This document shows positions 35,915 to 48,306 of a stretch of DNA of 64,000 nt, in pieces. Origin of the DNA: Penicillus capitatus (Eukaryota > Chlorophyta). The position numbers and the translations under genes are program-made. The DNA is taken from the NCBI GenBank assembly GCA_965649825.1, contig OZ287712.1, positions 186,001 to 250,000 on the forward strand, in the 5' to 3' direction. Numbering within the stretch: the first letter of the stretch is position 1; each line of letters begins with the position of its first letter. The notes beneath the pieces were generated by a model. It made no database searches and had not been told where the DNA came from. It saw nothing but the letters and a program-made list of their open reading frames with translations.

Positions 35915-37544
35915 ATTCCTCTTTCTGTCCCTACGGCCGTCACGTCTGGCTTTGTGCGTAAGATAACTGTATCCGTCAGATGTTCTTTTCTGCTTTCTGG
36001 CTCCGTCCATTTAAGTCAACGTGTCTTTTTCGCCAAGAAAATCTAAACTGAACAATTTATACGACTGCGAAACGAACTCCAGCGCTTAAGTAGTCAGTTC
36101 AGATGAAGCTACAGGTCAGTGAACGACGAACTCGAATTGCAACGAAGTTGACAAGTAGTGTCCAGTGAATTAGCCGAGAACGTAACACCTGTCTATCTGT
36201 GTTTGGCTTTGACCGTCAGAATCTCCATCCACGCGTCGAAAACTCTCCTTGCCGTCGAGTCTACAATACTATGACGGAATTTCCTATGCTAACGGACAAT
36301 TGTCTTAACAAAAGCCGACCAGGCGTTGCAGAGGCATCCTGTTTTTCTATGCTCGTCGTCGAGTACTACGGATACCATACCTGTGTTCTGCTCGCTGTTT
36401 ATGTTTACTCGTCTGCAGAACGCTAGATGAAGGACGTTGCAAAGTGGCCTGCATGGAAACAGACTCCGTACATTTGCCGTCGAAGGTGTTGCGTCGCCGT
36501 ACGATAGGCGCGTTTGCCCGTCCAACTGTGTCGCTATGGAAGTGATCGCTAGGCGAGCAAAAAACGAATAGCTCTTCATTCGAAGAAACACAGAGTGTGA
36601 AACAGACAGACAGCCAGAACACGAAGGAACGGCTGTCTGCTTTGCAGACGACATGGTCCGCGTCGCTGCCGACCCTTCGGCGAAAGAGTTACGCAAGGCA
36701 CCACTTGAATCGCCGTCTACCTCGCTCCCGTTTGTTTGTTCATCGTCATATTGTTCTCGGGACACTGGCCAACGTCGTCGATACAGAATCTCTTCTGTGA
36801 TCATGCTCGTTACAAGTCAGAAGTGTTGGCTCGAAAAGTCAAGAACAAAAATGGGATGCCACCTGTCAGTGTTATCTGTGCAGCTGAGTAACGACCATCG
36901 GTTTTGAGCAGCATCTTGGTTGTTCAGACACGTTCCATTTAGCTGCGACTTCTGTGGTGCTTTCTTCCATCTATCACAAACAGGAAGATGAATAAAGCAT
37001 AGACAAGAGAACAACTGCATGCAGCATCACTGTGAGAAGTCTGTTCATATCTCTCTTTCCCTTGTGCCGAGCGCGGTGGAGTGACCGTGTCCGATGGTTA
37101 AGTTAAAACTCCTGTCCAGCGAAGACTCGGTCGTTTGCGTTTTCGATGGACGGTAAAACTAGGCTGCTAGAGTACGCGTAACGCTGTGCTGGATACTGAG
37201 TGACGAGCCGGCCGATTGCCTCGGGTCAAGTGTCAAAGGTTGCATCCGACCACGCTCGTTATAAGAGAAGGTCTAGAACACTATCCACAGCATCGACGCT
37301 CTCTGGAGCATGATACCGACGACAGGATCGACGCGTATAACAGAACAGCAGCTCGAAACGTACAATTTGGCGAATGGCATCGCATATCGCATGTCACGTC
37401 ATCCACCACGTGGTCCTCATGCGATCTGCAGGCTCAGCAGACATGCAGCTGTCTGTCAGCGATACAACAAACAAACAGCGCTGCGAACTTCACAACATGC
37501 ATAACGCCATGCGGAAACCGTGAAGATGTTGTGAACTGCTCGGG
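35915..37544. repeat. P-Q intergenic segment, unit 1
   Basis: About 1.6 kb between the divergent P1 and Q1 genes. It matches 55792-57401 in unit 2 (for example the run agccgagaacgtaacacctgtct), with many substitutions. The open frames on either strand are not preserved between the two copies, so no gene is called. It should hold the promoters of P and Q. Confidence 0.55.
36055..36061 (-). promoter_or_regulatory. Possible TATA box of P1
   Basis: TATAAAT on the minus strand, 141 bp upstream of the P1 start codon. It is not conserved at the matching place in P2, so its role is uncertain. Confidence 0.35.
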
Positions 37545-37552
37545 TATATAAG
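37545..37552 (+). promoter_or_regulatory. TATA box of Q1
   Basis: TATATAAG about 98 bp upstream of the Q1 start codon. The identical box with the same surroundings precedes Q2 at 57402-57409. Confidence 0.65.
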
Positions 37553-37649
37553 CGACGCAAAAGCACTCCCCCTCGTAAAGTGTTATTCTGTGAAACGAAC
37601 GGCGAAGTCGATTCGTAAGAACTGTCCCTTCGCCGAGTTGACCTTAGTC

Positions 37650-38192
37650 ATGAAACGCTGTATCCTTTGCCTTGTGAGTCCCGCCAACGTCACATCTATC
37701 AAGCTCTTTACCTGACTAACGGCATGGTGTCTGTTACAGACCATCGTTGTGTGTTCTGCTGCATGCAACGGTAACCTTTGCAAACGAAATGTGTACTAGA
37801 GTGGAAGTGGATGTGTTATCACAGCGTCGCGAGTTGGAATGGGAAGGGCCATGGGAAGAGCACTGGACGCCAAAATCGATGGGAGGCACTTATTGCAAAG
37901 CCCCAGCGAATCGCAAATCGTTCCGCCTTCGTCTATCTCCGCCAGCCCTGAAGTTACCGCGACTGTTGACGTTACCGCGGCTGCTAGCGGCGGCAGCGTT
38001 ACCGCGACTGCCGACGTTACTGCGGCTGCTAGCGGTGGCAGCGTTGTCGCGACGGCCAACGCTACCGCAACTGGCGCAAACGCAAACGCTACTGCGACTG
38101 TTGGCGGCACTGTCACGACACGTCCTGATGATTCCGTTCTCAAGTCCGTCGATTGTCGAGATAGATGTGAGTTACGTTCCATTACGAACTGA
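37650..38192 (+). CDS. Q1: secreted Ala/Thr-rich low-complexity protein (3 exons)
   Basis: Exons 37650-37673, 37740-37770 and 37825-38192 give 140 aa. The first two tiny exons encode a signal peptide (MKRCILCLTIVVCSAACN). The third begins SRVGMGRAMGRALDA, then LLQSPSES and a low-complexity region with TATADV, AAASGGSV and ANATATG units, ending in a Cys-containing tail (VDCRDRCELRS). It has several N-x-T sequons (NAT). First-intron donor GTGAGT and the exon structure (24 nt, ~31-34 nt, long) are identical in Q2. A secreted, probably heavily glycosylated cell-wall or mucilage protein is likely; the family is unrecognised. Confidence 0.7.
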
Positions 38193-40159
38193 ATAACATT
38201 TCATCGCGGCAGGTCTGACAATTCCGGATTTACCGTGTTGCCTTGTCGGTTGATCGTTTTGAAGAGAATGACATTTCATCAAGCCAGGCTTGGCGGAGCC
38301 ATGGTCAGCCTGTGGCTATTATAGCCAAGGCATGTGTACTAACCGCTGAAATGCTGGTTGCTTGTATCAGAACCACATTTAAGCAGTTTGTTGAAACATC
38401 CGACTTCAGTTTACAACGACAATGCTATTGGCCTGCATTCCACAGACGTCGTGTCTGTCATGCGGCACATAAGCATAAATTAGATAGATCATAAGGTCAC
38501 ACAATTGTTCCATCGCTTGTTCGCATTTATCTCTGCTCTGACAGCGTCTTTGAATTTTTCTCCCCGCAAAGGTCGTACAGTGATTATCCGTTCCTGTCGC
38601 TGACTCTTTGAATAGGACGCCAGCGTCGAGGTTTAACGATCCCACGAAATCCGCGTATCGTCAATCAGTAAGTACCTTCTACACAAATGCGACTGCGTCC
38701 ATCGTGCAGTGTCGTTCACTGGTCTATCCATCCGAATTCGTCTCTGGCTAAGTTAAAAATGCGACGAAGGGGCAGGGTACAAACCGCAATGGCTGATGCT
38801 ATGGGTGTTTCCCCCGATTTGAAAGCAACCTTCAAAATCGCAATTGGAGTCGAATCTAGGATGTCTTGTAGGTTTTGTGTCGGTTTCCGAGCAAGGGAAT
38901 CCTGTTTCAGGCAGGACGTTCTAAAACTCGTTGTCTGGGTGCCGGAAAACATTGAAGGCCAAATCACGACGTCAAGAATGGCTTCTCTTAGTGACCAGTG
39001 TGCTTAATGGCAACGATGGAAGCTAACCGAAGGCTAGTCCCTATCACATGATGTTTCTCTTTCTTTAGTGCAAGTCAGAAACTCTGTGCGGACCTTCGAA
39101 CGTGATGATGGATGAAACATTATGTAAACCACTGTTTTCCCACTTCTAAAACATGACAAGACCCCAGTGTCCTTCTCTGTTTGATTCAAATAAATGAGCA
39201 CGATGTCCTCAGCACATTCGCCTCTTGAGTCTAGTAAAATGAACGAATGGCATCTCGTGGATGTCATTGAGTTTTCTAAACCCGATTCTGATCACCTGAA
39301 GAATTGTATAAAGCAGGCGCCATCCCTGTAACTGTAACGTAAAGGTATAACTAATAGAATCTACTCTTGCTTCTTGCGAGACTCGCACGTATTACCCTCT
39401 ATTTGTTCTTGCAAGATTTCTTCTGTCACTGGATCGTGGGGATGAATGACGCAACACAAGAGCAATTCGAACGTTACCTGTTCGGCATTGGAAGTTTCTG
39501 TTCAAAAGGTCATCATCAGTCGAAGAAATGCAAGAAGCCTAAGCTGAACAACTGAGTACCCTTGGAGCCTTTATAAAGTCTAGAAACTCCGTGTTCTGGT
39601 GTACACTACTACTCTCCACACGTCGGTAAACAAGACGATAACGTCATCTCTTGTGTGAATATGTGTTTAATAGATACAACGAAGGACTTCCTAGTGCTTA
39701 ACTTGCATCTATGTTGTCCCTGAAGGTTTGCCATAACACAGACGGCGAAATCTCCAGTTCTTGGCAAACACACCCACTGCCCCGGTAGTTCATCGCACCG
39801 GACTCTGTCCAGCAACCATCATCTTTGCCGTGTTCGGTAGTCAGTCTTTCGGTTTTTTTCATAGGGAGAACGACATGTGTATTCGTGACGACAACTGCCT
39901 CCCCGCTCACCACGGAACAACGACCGAGCAAGTTGTATGTACAGAAAAACACGTCCGCCGTCTTCCAATGTGCGATTCGAATCGGTGTGCCTGTCCGAGC
40001 CAGTTGAGAATATCCAAAAATCTGTCACAGCAAGCAGATCATTGGCGAGCTAGAATCGCGTGTCCCGCTTCTTTATCTTTTTGTGATCATATCTCTCTGC
40101 GTAGATTCTTCGACTGTAAATCGAAAGGACTCAAAGTTGCACCAAGGTGCTTAGCCACA
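38193..40159. other. About 2 kb between Q1 and repeat copy B, no gene seen
   Basis: The first ~400 bp resemble sequence after Q2 (58217-58600). The rest (38.6-40.1 kb) appears unique to unit 1 in this window and is more AT-rich than the left-hand genes. The open frames up to ~150 codons are unrecognised and overlap on opposite strands. Confidence 0.4.
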
Positions 40160-40523
40160 GACACAGAATTCTCCACGGAACGCTCAAATCCGAGACGTTT
40201 GCCTGTCTAATGTCATCATCCAGACACGCCACTCGCAGAGAATGCTTGTCCCACAAGTCGCCAAGGAACGTCGACTGCTAAACGGCGTCAGATGCGAATT
40301 CACAGAGCTTCTGTTTCAGCCCGTTTCTTGATCTCCAAGACCACACGGGGCTTGCCACACGCCAAATCTTCTAACGCCCTCCCGTACAAAACACCTACCC
40401 TTCACGCCTGCGCCAGGAATGCGAGAGCTACTCGGACGATACAGACTGCACGGTCATCGATATCCTACACCCACCGTGTTTAGGGCCAGGGTATCCCGGA
40501 TCATGCCGAACGATCTACCACGG

Positions 40524-40897
40524 TGTTTTCCCGCTTATTTGCAGCCCAGGCCTTCGCGCCTGTAGCGCCTTGGCTCATCCTTCTCAGCGAGCCGAACGTG
40601 TCTTTCTTCTATGGATCGGCGTACCGAGCTCGAATTCCCCGCGTCTGTCGCGGCATCGCAAAGCACGCTGAGCGCGAGGTGGGGAGAGAGAGCGCGATGA
40701 GAACGAGGGTCCTGTCCGTCTCGCCGAGAGAGGATTTGCGCCTGCCGTTCTACCGAGAGCAATTGGCGGTCCTGATGGGAAGACGCGCAGAGCCGGCGTT
40801 CTTTCGGACACAGAAGGCAGCAGACTGCCTGGAGATCGTGGCCATGAAGACGCCGTCGACCGCTTTTCGTGATCGTCACAAGAAACGCGCGTCGTGA
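40524..40897 (+). other. Open frame at the left of repeat R, copy B
   Basis: About 124 codons open (contains LFAAQAFAPVAPWLILLSEP). It aligns with the shorter frame at 59363-59581 of copy C over that phrase and then continues, whereas copy C stops. Shared wording between copies suggests a once-coding region, but no start, promoter or family is evident in copy B. Confidence 0.25.
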
Positions 40898-41038
40898 AAG
40901 CGAGTTCAAAAAACGGCTGCGATGCTTAAAGATCGAACATTAACAGGTAACCGGATTGTTCCAGAGGGTCATGCAAAATCTCCAGAACTCATGCCGGAAA
41001 GAATGCGATCGGCTTCTCATTCGTTAGGAGACGCGTTT

Positions 41039-41571
41039 TCAGCAGTAGCTTCTCTCCCAGCCTGGTGCTTGGATGAACTCAGGATGGCCGTAATATCCCT
41101 CGCACAAAAGGTAATCAGATTCGCAATAATATTTATCAAAGCAGAAGTCCCATGCATCGAGATCTACATACAGACATTCGAGTTCGATACTCGACTAAAT
41201 AGATTCGGCAAGTAACGATGTCTGTTGCATATCAATTCGACGCAGGCGTCTTTCAAATACGAATACTCTTGATGTTCAGGGAGGGCGTCGAACTTCTCGC
41301 CGCTGACTTCACATACGACAAACACCACAGTGAGAACGAGGTTTTGTCACGTAGCTGTTCATCCATACTGGCTTGGATGGCGCGTCCTTCTTTCAGGAGG
41401 AGTTTGCCGCCGACGTGGCCACTCTCGTCGACGACCGACTCCGTGGTGGGACGGTAAGCTGTCGCCTACAGAACACAAGACAGTCACCACGGAGGGTTGC
41501 TGCAGTGGGGATCTTGCTGCGTAAAGGCAGAGGAGAGCGGCGAAGAAGAACAGAGCTGCGTTGACAGACAT
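41039..41571 (-). pseudogene. R1 family small secreted protein, copy B, with damaged last intron
   Basis: The ATG at 41571 opens the signal peptide MSVNAALFFFAALLCLYAA. Exon 2 keeps ESVVDESGHVGGKLLLKE and exon 3 keeps SGEKFDALPEHQEYSY and KDACVEL. The following intron, GTATGTG in copies A and C, begins ATATGCA here, so the usual GT donor is lost. The downstream exon is still well kept (SSIELECLYVDLDAWDFCF, then APGWERSYC), ending at 41039. Either the copy uses an altered site or it yields a truncated protein that stops shortly after the unspliced intron. TATAAAT lies at 41656-41662 on the minus strand. It has extra cysteines compared with A and C. Confidence 0.6.
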
Positions 41572-41863
41572 GTTGTTCGAGACGAAGTCCGGAGAACCTG
41601 AGAGAGATGCACAAACGCGCAAAGGGAAGTGGCGGTGGTCGAGAACTCTGCTGGCATTTATACCTTCAAGCTACAGTTAGCGGTCCGAATTCAGACAGCA
41701 GTCCAGAAGCGACGTGTCCGAATTCGGCAGTGCCTCGTAGGCCGACGAACGCATTTGCCAATTCGGTCGCATCCGTCGCCCGCGACCCAGCAGCTGCTGT
41801 CGCATGGAGAGCTTTCTTAGGATGCATTCGGCAACAGCCACGATGTGACTTGCTCTGGCGCGC

Positions 41864-42157
41864 ATGTGCCGAACGGTTAGCCTCCATTTCCCTCCCAGCG
41901 CAAACCGAGGCAGTCTGTCTGCGAAGGCGAAACGCGGACGACCGCCTTCCACGTTCGCTGCGAGACAGAGAGGGACTAATTGTTTCCTGAACGGGGACTT
42001 GGCCGACCGCCCGGACGCAAGGACGCTGTCTCTTATTGCCATTTCTCGCAGATGCCGCAGCAACCGAGAATGGCTTAGGCGCCACGAACGAATGACTGCT
42101 CTCCCGCTGTCCGCGGTGGCAAAAAAGAGGTGCAGGCGAGAAACACACCCTAGATAA
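41864..42157 (+). other. Conserved 97-codon open frame of repeat R, copy B
   Basis: Same length and position as the frames at 20081 and 60805; contains KAKRGRPPSTFAARQRG. Low-confidence coding status for the reasons given for copy A. Confidence 0.28.
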
Positions 42158-45100
42158 AAAGATGATCTACGCCGCCGATGACGGACGTGTCACCTGCGCG
42201 TTCGTTCGACGTGGCACGTAGGAAACGGACACTTCCCAACTTGTCCTTTCCGTCTTCTGCACTGCGACTGGTGCATCTTCGACGGGAGAATCGGCGTCGG
42301 CGGAAAACTCATCCGTCCAGAAGGATGGGCAACGCGCTGAACTTCCGCGGCGGTCATCGTTTACCGGCGCCGGTTTACAGGCGAATGACTGGCCGTCTGC
42401 TCAGGCCGAGTCCGGACGCCGTGTCTGCGTAGCGCCTTTTGGCAGTCGGCGCGGTCACCCGTCCGTCTGGTCAATGATGCCGCCGTCCGAAGCAACGGAC
42501 TCCGATCAGCGCGACAGCGCGTTTTCGCGTTTTCGGCGGACGAGAACGAACGTCTTGCCGCGTCGATCCTTCTCCCGCTCCACACGCGCATCTCCCATGC
42601 GAATGACACGAGAAAGATCGCGAATGAAGGCGTGGCACGTACGCAGGAGATCGTGGACCAAGGTCATCCGATGACCGAAGGAGCGGTGCACAGAGCACAA
42701 CGGTCCTTTCTCAGACCACGTCGCAGCTATTTGGAGGCAGGGGACGGAGAATCCTCAGTTCTGTCGCAAACGGAAAGCCGCTGTCTTGCGACGCGCGTGG
42801 ACGACGAGGCTGGCGTGCGATGTCTGTGAACACGCGAAGGTCATCTCACCGTAACCCGAACCAGACGCGTTCCAATCCAGACGACACACGTCGGCAGAGC
42901 GGCGTCGGAGTCGCGTCGCCGAAGGAGATTCCGCAGTGAACGCCGACCCTTCGAGAATCCCGCTCTGACGGCACGCGCCCTGCCCTGGACCCAGAATCAT
43001 CACTCTTCGTGCTCATACCCCGGTCGCGGTGTCACACATCCATGTGACTCTGATAAGAATATGTATCCACTCGCACATGGCTGGCAACGTCCCTCATCTA
43101 GACTCTTTGTCTTATGGCAGGCATCACAGCTGGAGAAGGGAAGTCGAAGAAGTCGCTAAGGATAGATCGAAGCAGATCGTATCACGTGTGGTCGCCAAAT
43201 ACCGCATCTAACAGATGGATGGCCTGCTGACGAGCAGCGAAAGCCAAGAGGCCTTCTCTCTGTGACCGAGGTCGCCGAACTCGACTCGCCTGTCCCTCAT
43301 TGGCAGTCAAGATTCGCACTGTCCTGTCGAGGGCAGGAATGCTGTCGCCGATCTCATCATTGGATTGCCGTCGAAGAACCCTGTTTCTGGAGCAGTCGGA
43401 GACGGCATCCTCCTGATAGGCATGTGATGAGTGATTGTCTCACAGATCCCTGACGATCGGAGAGAGGACTTCTGTAGCCTTGGAGAGCCAACGAGTCAGG
43501 TGATGCTGTGCTGAGTCACTCTGGTTCAGCGATGAGACAGGACCAGAGTTGTGTGAGAGTTCATGTTTCAAGGGAGAGATCGCGGCATCGTTGTCCGAGC
43601 GATCAGGAAATGCGCATCTCGCGTGTGACTTTGACGACTTCTGAATGGCAGAGTCTCCGAAGCCAGCAGATGATGTGACAACAGCAGCCGGATCGGAGCT
43701 CAGACTTCAGATGCAGAGGATCCCAGACCGTTGCCGGACTCGGTGGGAATCCGTATCCGGTTGCAGTTGTAGAGAAGTCGAGCAGCCTCGATCAGACGCC
43801 GTCAGTGACCTCTGTCAGCGCGGGACGTGCCACCGGTCCTACCAGATAGAAGATGCGTGGAGGATCGACCTCAGAGTTCGATCTCATCGTATCAGTTACG
43901 CAGCTCTCCTGCTCAAAGCGAAGACGCCTGTCAGCAGCATGCCTGCACGCCGCGATGAGATTTCACATGGGCTCTATCTTCGGCCAAGTCAGTCGTTCCG
44001 GCACCAGTTTGTACCCTGATCTATTCTGGTCTGCTTGTCATGGATGCGGTGCTGCCACCCGTATCATGACAGCAAACGCGTGCTGACACGTTTTCTGGCC
44101 TCACCTTCGTGGATATCTCATTTATCTGGAGTCTGGTGCTTTCCTCCGACTTTCTTTCCTTTAACCTAACTGGCCCAAAAAAGCCTCCAGCTCCCAAAGT
44201 TTTTGCGTCCAGTTTCGGAAATAGACAACGATGTGACTGGATCCGGTGCGCGCGGCACCCACTCTACGGTTGGCGACCATTCGCCTCCCACCGCCTGCGG
44301 AGGCGGTCGCTCGACGAAGCGGGAGCGTTACCCAGCCCTCGCATGGCCACGACGGGAAGGAAAGGGAGCTGCGCTCACGCCTCTCGTGAAGCGTGCCGAG
44401 CTCTCGGACGCGACGACGGAGTCTCTTGCGCCATCCTTCGCCGGTAGACGGCGCGAGAGGATGCGTCGCATGCCACGGCGGCACAGACTGCGTTCGCGCT
44501 CCTTGGCGGGCTGCAAGAGATCGTTCCGACGAAAGGCCAACGCCTCGAGGGCGATCCATTCCGTCTGTCGGCCAGCGCGCCGCCCTTCGTGGACATTCAA
44601 GATCGCGTTGACAGACCAATACACGCGCGGAAGACCGCCGATTCTCGCGCCGCTTGCGGAAGGAGATCGGGGAAGCACCTTCCTATCTACTCGCACACGC
44701 GATGCGCTGCTGAAGCTGGAAGTGTTGACAATGTTACACGAGTCCACCAGAGAACAACGTCGTCTGGGTCTGCAGGAGCTCAGTTGCCGGTCATCGGAAG
44801 AGCACAGGCGTGTCTGGGTCCATCGACGACTGTCCGCAAGTCGAGGTGTCTTCCATCTCTCTATGAGTATTCTCTGCGACGTGTACCTGGGCCGATTCTG
44901 CTCTGGTTGTTGGGGCTGGTCTAGAAAAACAGAGTTTCGAGTGCTTTGTCACTTACCTGCTCCGTGTGACAGTGTCGTTTCGATGGATGCATCTGGGCCA
45001 TTCAAATCATCCAGAAGAAGTCCCGTTCGTAACCTTCCGATCCATAGTGGACAGGGTTTCTCATTCGAAAGTGTGACTATCTGTGCATGTATCGTAGACA

Positions 45101-45415
45101 GTTTTTAGGCGCTCTAGTGTCGAGGATGTGTGCTGAGCATCGGAGAATCATGGATCCGGTGTCCAGATGCCTCTTGTGGTGGAATGCTATGAACAACAGC
45201 GTCTATAGCGACCGAGAACACGGATGAGTTTGTACCTCTCCCGAGCTTTGCAGAGATCTGCATCTTACGACGCCGAGTAGGTCACATCTCGAACAGTCGT
45301 CATCATTTGAAGGATAAGGCGAGCTTTGGTGCTTCTGGAGAGCGTCGAAGGAGGAAGGTTGCTCATCGGACGCTATTCATAACCTGTGATGTGCATTCCT
45401 ACAAGTGTGCACAGG

Positions 45416-48306
45416 AGAGACAATGTCGTCAGATGCTTACCTTTCGATGAACGGCGGGCGCTGTGCAAGCAGGATAGTGCAAAATCAGAAAATTAGGTGC
45501 TGCGTGCAATGCAAATCCACACAACAGTTTGTTACGTTTTCACGGAGACGAACCGATGTCGAACTGTCCGTCACTGGACGATTTCGGTGACAGCTGAATG
45601 AAGATTGTTTTCCCCGAATCGTCACCATATCACTTCCCCTCTGCGAACGCGATTGTCTGATTTGGGAACCCATAAGAAGTCTACTGCTAGGTGTCGGGCT
45701 GTTCAAAGTAACTGCTGACTTCCCTACAGAGTTTTCAACTCCTTTCGCTGCATGTTTATGATTCCAGGGTGTTAGGGATCACTTCCAAGGAAAGAATCTC
45801 GCCTGATGGCCGACTGTCCCGGCCAAGAAGTGCGCTGCCTGTGGAAGCTCTCGCTTGTGCGTGGTGCTGCGGATCATACAGAACAAGTCCCATCGCATGG
45901 GTAACCTTTCAAGTACAGCTCGTTTCTTGAGTGGAGCGCATGTCCTGACGAAGACAGCTCCCTGATCAGATCAAAACGGCGTGTGTATCTCTTCCGAGCA
46001 TCCAGAAGCATCCTCTCATGAGTAAGTTTGTTCGCTTCGCCCTTTACTTGACGAATTGAATATTCCGAAGTCAAAGTGTGATCTTGGCGATGCGAAGGAC
46101 AAATCGCTTCGTTGAAGAGACTTGGTAAACTTCCACATGACATCCGCGGAAGTGGAGACCATTGGCGTTTCAACCAGTCACGAAGAGGACGCCACTCTTG
46201 TGAATGCGTGTTGGCATGGATGGCCCCAAGGATTCTGGTGTTCTTTCATAAAATGGAGCTCCACTACATGCCCGACGAGTCATCTCCGTCTCTGTGTGTT
46301 GGAAGCGAACAAATGTAGTCACTCACGGTGTCCTCGGTTGATATCACTCCGTGTTGCTTTGGCTGCGACTGGAAAGTCGGGGTAATTCGCTTTACTCGTC
46401 GCCGACTTGGGCGTCTATTCATTGTACGACAAATTATGTTCTTTTGAAAGAGAGTTCTGCTCAGTTGACAATGGCATTTGTTTTGCTGATTTTAATTGAC
46501 TTGTATTTTGAAAGGCACGCTCGGTGGCCGTCGAGATAGACGCAAAAAGGTTTGCAGAGTCGAATCACCGCAAGGGCTCGAAGACAGGCGGAAGGTGCGC
46601 AGGAGAGTCGACAACATACACGAACAAACGATTAACTTCGATTCGATAAGCAAACAAACAGCCCAAAAGACAATTGAATACCCGTTGCTGCCTCAGGAAC
46701 GAGAAATCTTCCACGACTTCAAGCGGGACTTCTCTATGAGCTTGTGATGACCGGTGAAGCTTAGGCGGCTCTGCTAGAAGACATGCTCCGAAGCTAGTAC
46801 ATCCTTTGGTTGCCAAGGCTCTAGTCAAGTAAGCCCCTATCTCGACTGACTTTGCACGATATGTCACGTTTCAACGCTTCATCCAGACACTCAGCGCACC
46901 TTCTTGACACATCGGCAGATCTACTAGCACGTCTGTTTATTCTTCACACATCCCGACAGTCGAAATTCCTACGGTTATGGAATGCAAGAGGAACGGCTAT
47001 CAGGCCTTCCGATACAAACACGAAACCGAGAACAAACAAGTAATGAACTGATAGATCAAAAGAAAAAAGACCGACATAGTGAATTACAAATCCCCTTTGG
47101 TTCCCGCGAGCCAGCCAATTGGATCAAGAACCACAAATAGCAACGGAAGTAATTACATGTTTGCAGCTCCTGCCAATAAATGAAAACTCATGCGAACGGT
47201 AAATTGCGTCATCGCAGCCTTCGACGGTTCTAACCTCTCCGGCACATTTAGATGGTCTACCCATGATGAATGCCTTCCACAATGGTCTCTGCCCGATGTT
47301 TAAGGATTAGTTTCATTCCATGAGTTCTATTCATTTGGTTTTGATCTCTCCTTCCGAAGATTCTCTCTTCTTCAACATCACTGTCTCTTTGGTGAGCTCG
47401 ACTGTGTGTGCGATGAACGCCTTCATTACATCCATTAACTAAACGATGTTTCTATCTAATGCTTGGAAAGACTCAAGCACTTTATGCGTCTTTGAATCGG
47501 CATTGTGTGTTAGTCATTCTTTCTAGTCGTTCTGCTTGCTTGATCCTTCATGTCCATTGTAGATGCAGAAACGTTCGAGACAGCACACATGCTCGACAAC
47601 AACAATCTTGGATAAACCCCGTACGCTCCTTTACCAAACCTCATCCTTGGGTACGCAAGAAAGCAATACCCCTCCCCTTCCCGCGTTCTGGGTCGATCAC
47701 TCAACAGTCGCAACGTGCATCGAGCATGAGAATGCGCGTCTTGAAGAGAAAATCGCGACACAAGGACAGCAATGTCATCTTTCGCGAGGTAACACGGAAT
47801 CTCACTCCAAACCCACTTTGGCACATAATCTTACGAACCGAAGTCTAGTGTTTTTTTAGCCAAGATCCTCCTAGTCTCCCGCCTCGACGTACCTGATGCG
47901 AAACACAATCCCGTTCTGTCGACCTTCTGCATCTGCGTACGACTCTTTGATGCGACAGGAAGGAAGGCGAGGAAGGGAATTTCACAGGCGAAAGAGAAGG
48001 TGACATGGACAACATATTCCACAAAGCTTCATGATCAGCATCGTTACGATTTCGAATCAAAGAGTGCCACATACCAGTTTAATCTGCTCAAGAGCTTTGC
48101 ATTTGGCCTCTGCCGTCGACAAAGTTGAATGCATTTGGCAATGCCGATGTCGTCCGTTCACAACGAGAATGGTAGGAGATCGCTCAGCCTTCTGTCGAGA
48201 AATAGCCGAAAAAAATTCAACACACTCACATTGGTTATTGTCCGATCATGCACACACAGCACTCCGATGAAGAACGGAGGTCAGGTCCACGATCTCAGTC
48301 ATACTG
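45416..48306. other. 2.9-kb segment present only in unit 2
   Basis: Unit 1 joins directly across this position (gtgtgca|caagatcg at about 23950-23963). In unit 2 the left border reads gtgtgcacagg and the right border gcgccacaagatcg, sharing CACA. No recognised gene: frames up to ~100 codons (for example 45874-46173 minus, 46565-46867 minus, 47459-47848 plus) are unrecognised. Part of it (48045-48265) resembles 16560-16775. It is either an insertion in unit 2 or, more simply, a deletion at short direct repeats in unit 1. Confidence 0.5.

Larger units (their letters stand above)
40160..45415. repeat. Segmental repeat R, copy B (start of unit 2)
   Basis: Homologous to copies A (18780-24065) and C (59100-64000). 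Copies B and C share an extra ~400 bp at the left (for example ctcaaatccgagacgtttgcc at 40182 and 59131), which includes relatives of the small open frame at 59080. Copy B lacks ~300 bp found in A and C near 42985. It ends at 45415, where unit 2 gains a 2.9-kb segment that unit 1 lacks. Confidence 0.8.

Noticed and set aside
36289-36804. 171-codon minus-strand frame between P1 and Q1
   Set aside because: Not preserved in the matching part of unit 2 (56.2-56.7 kb).
38687-39007. 106-codon plus-strand frame (MRLRPSCSVVHW...)
   Set aside because: No recognisable motif, opposite strand also open, no promoter or repeat-copy support.
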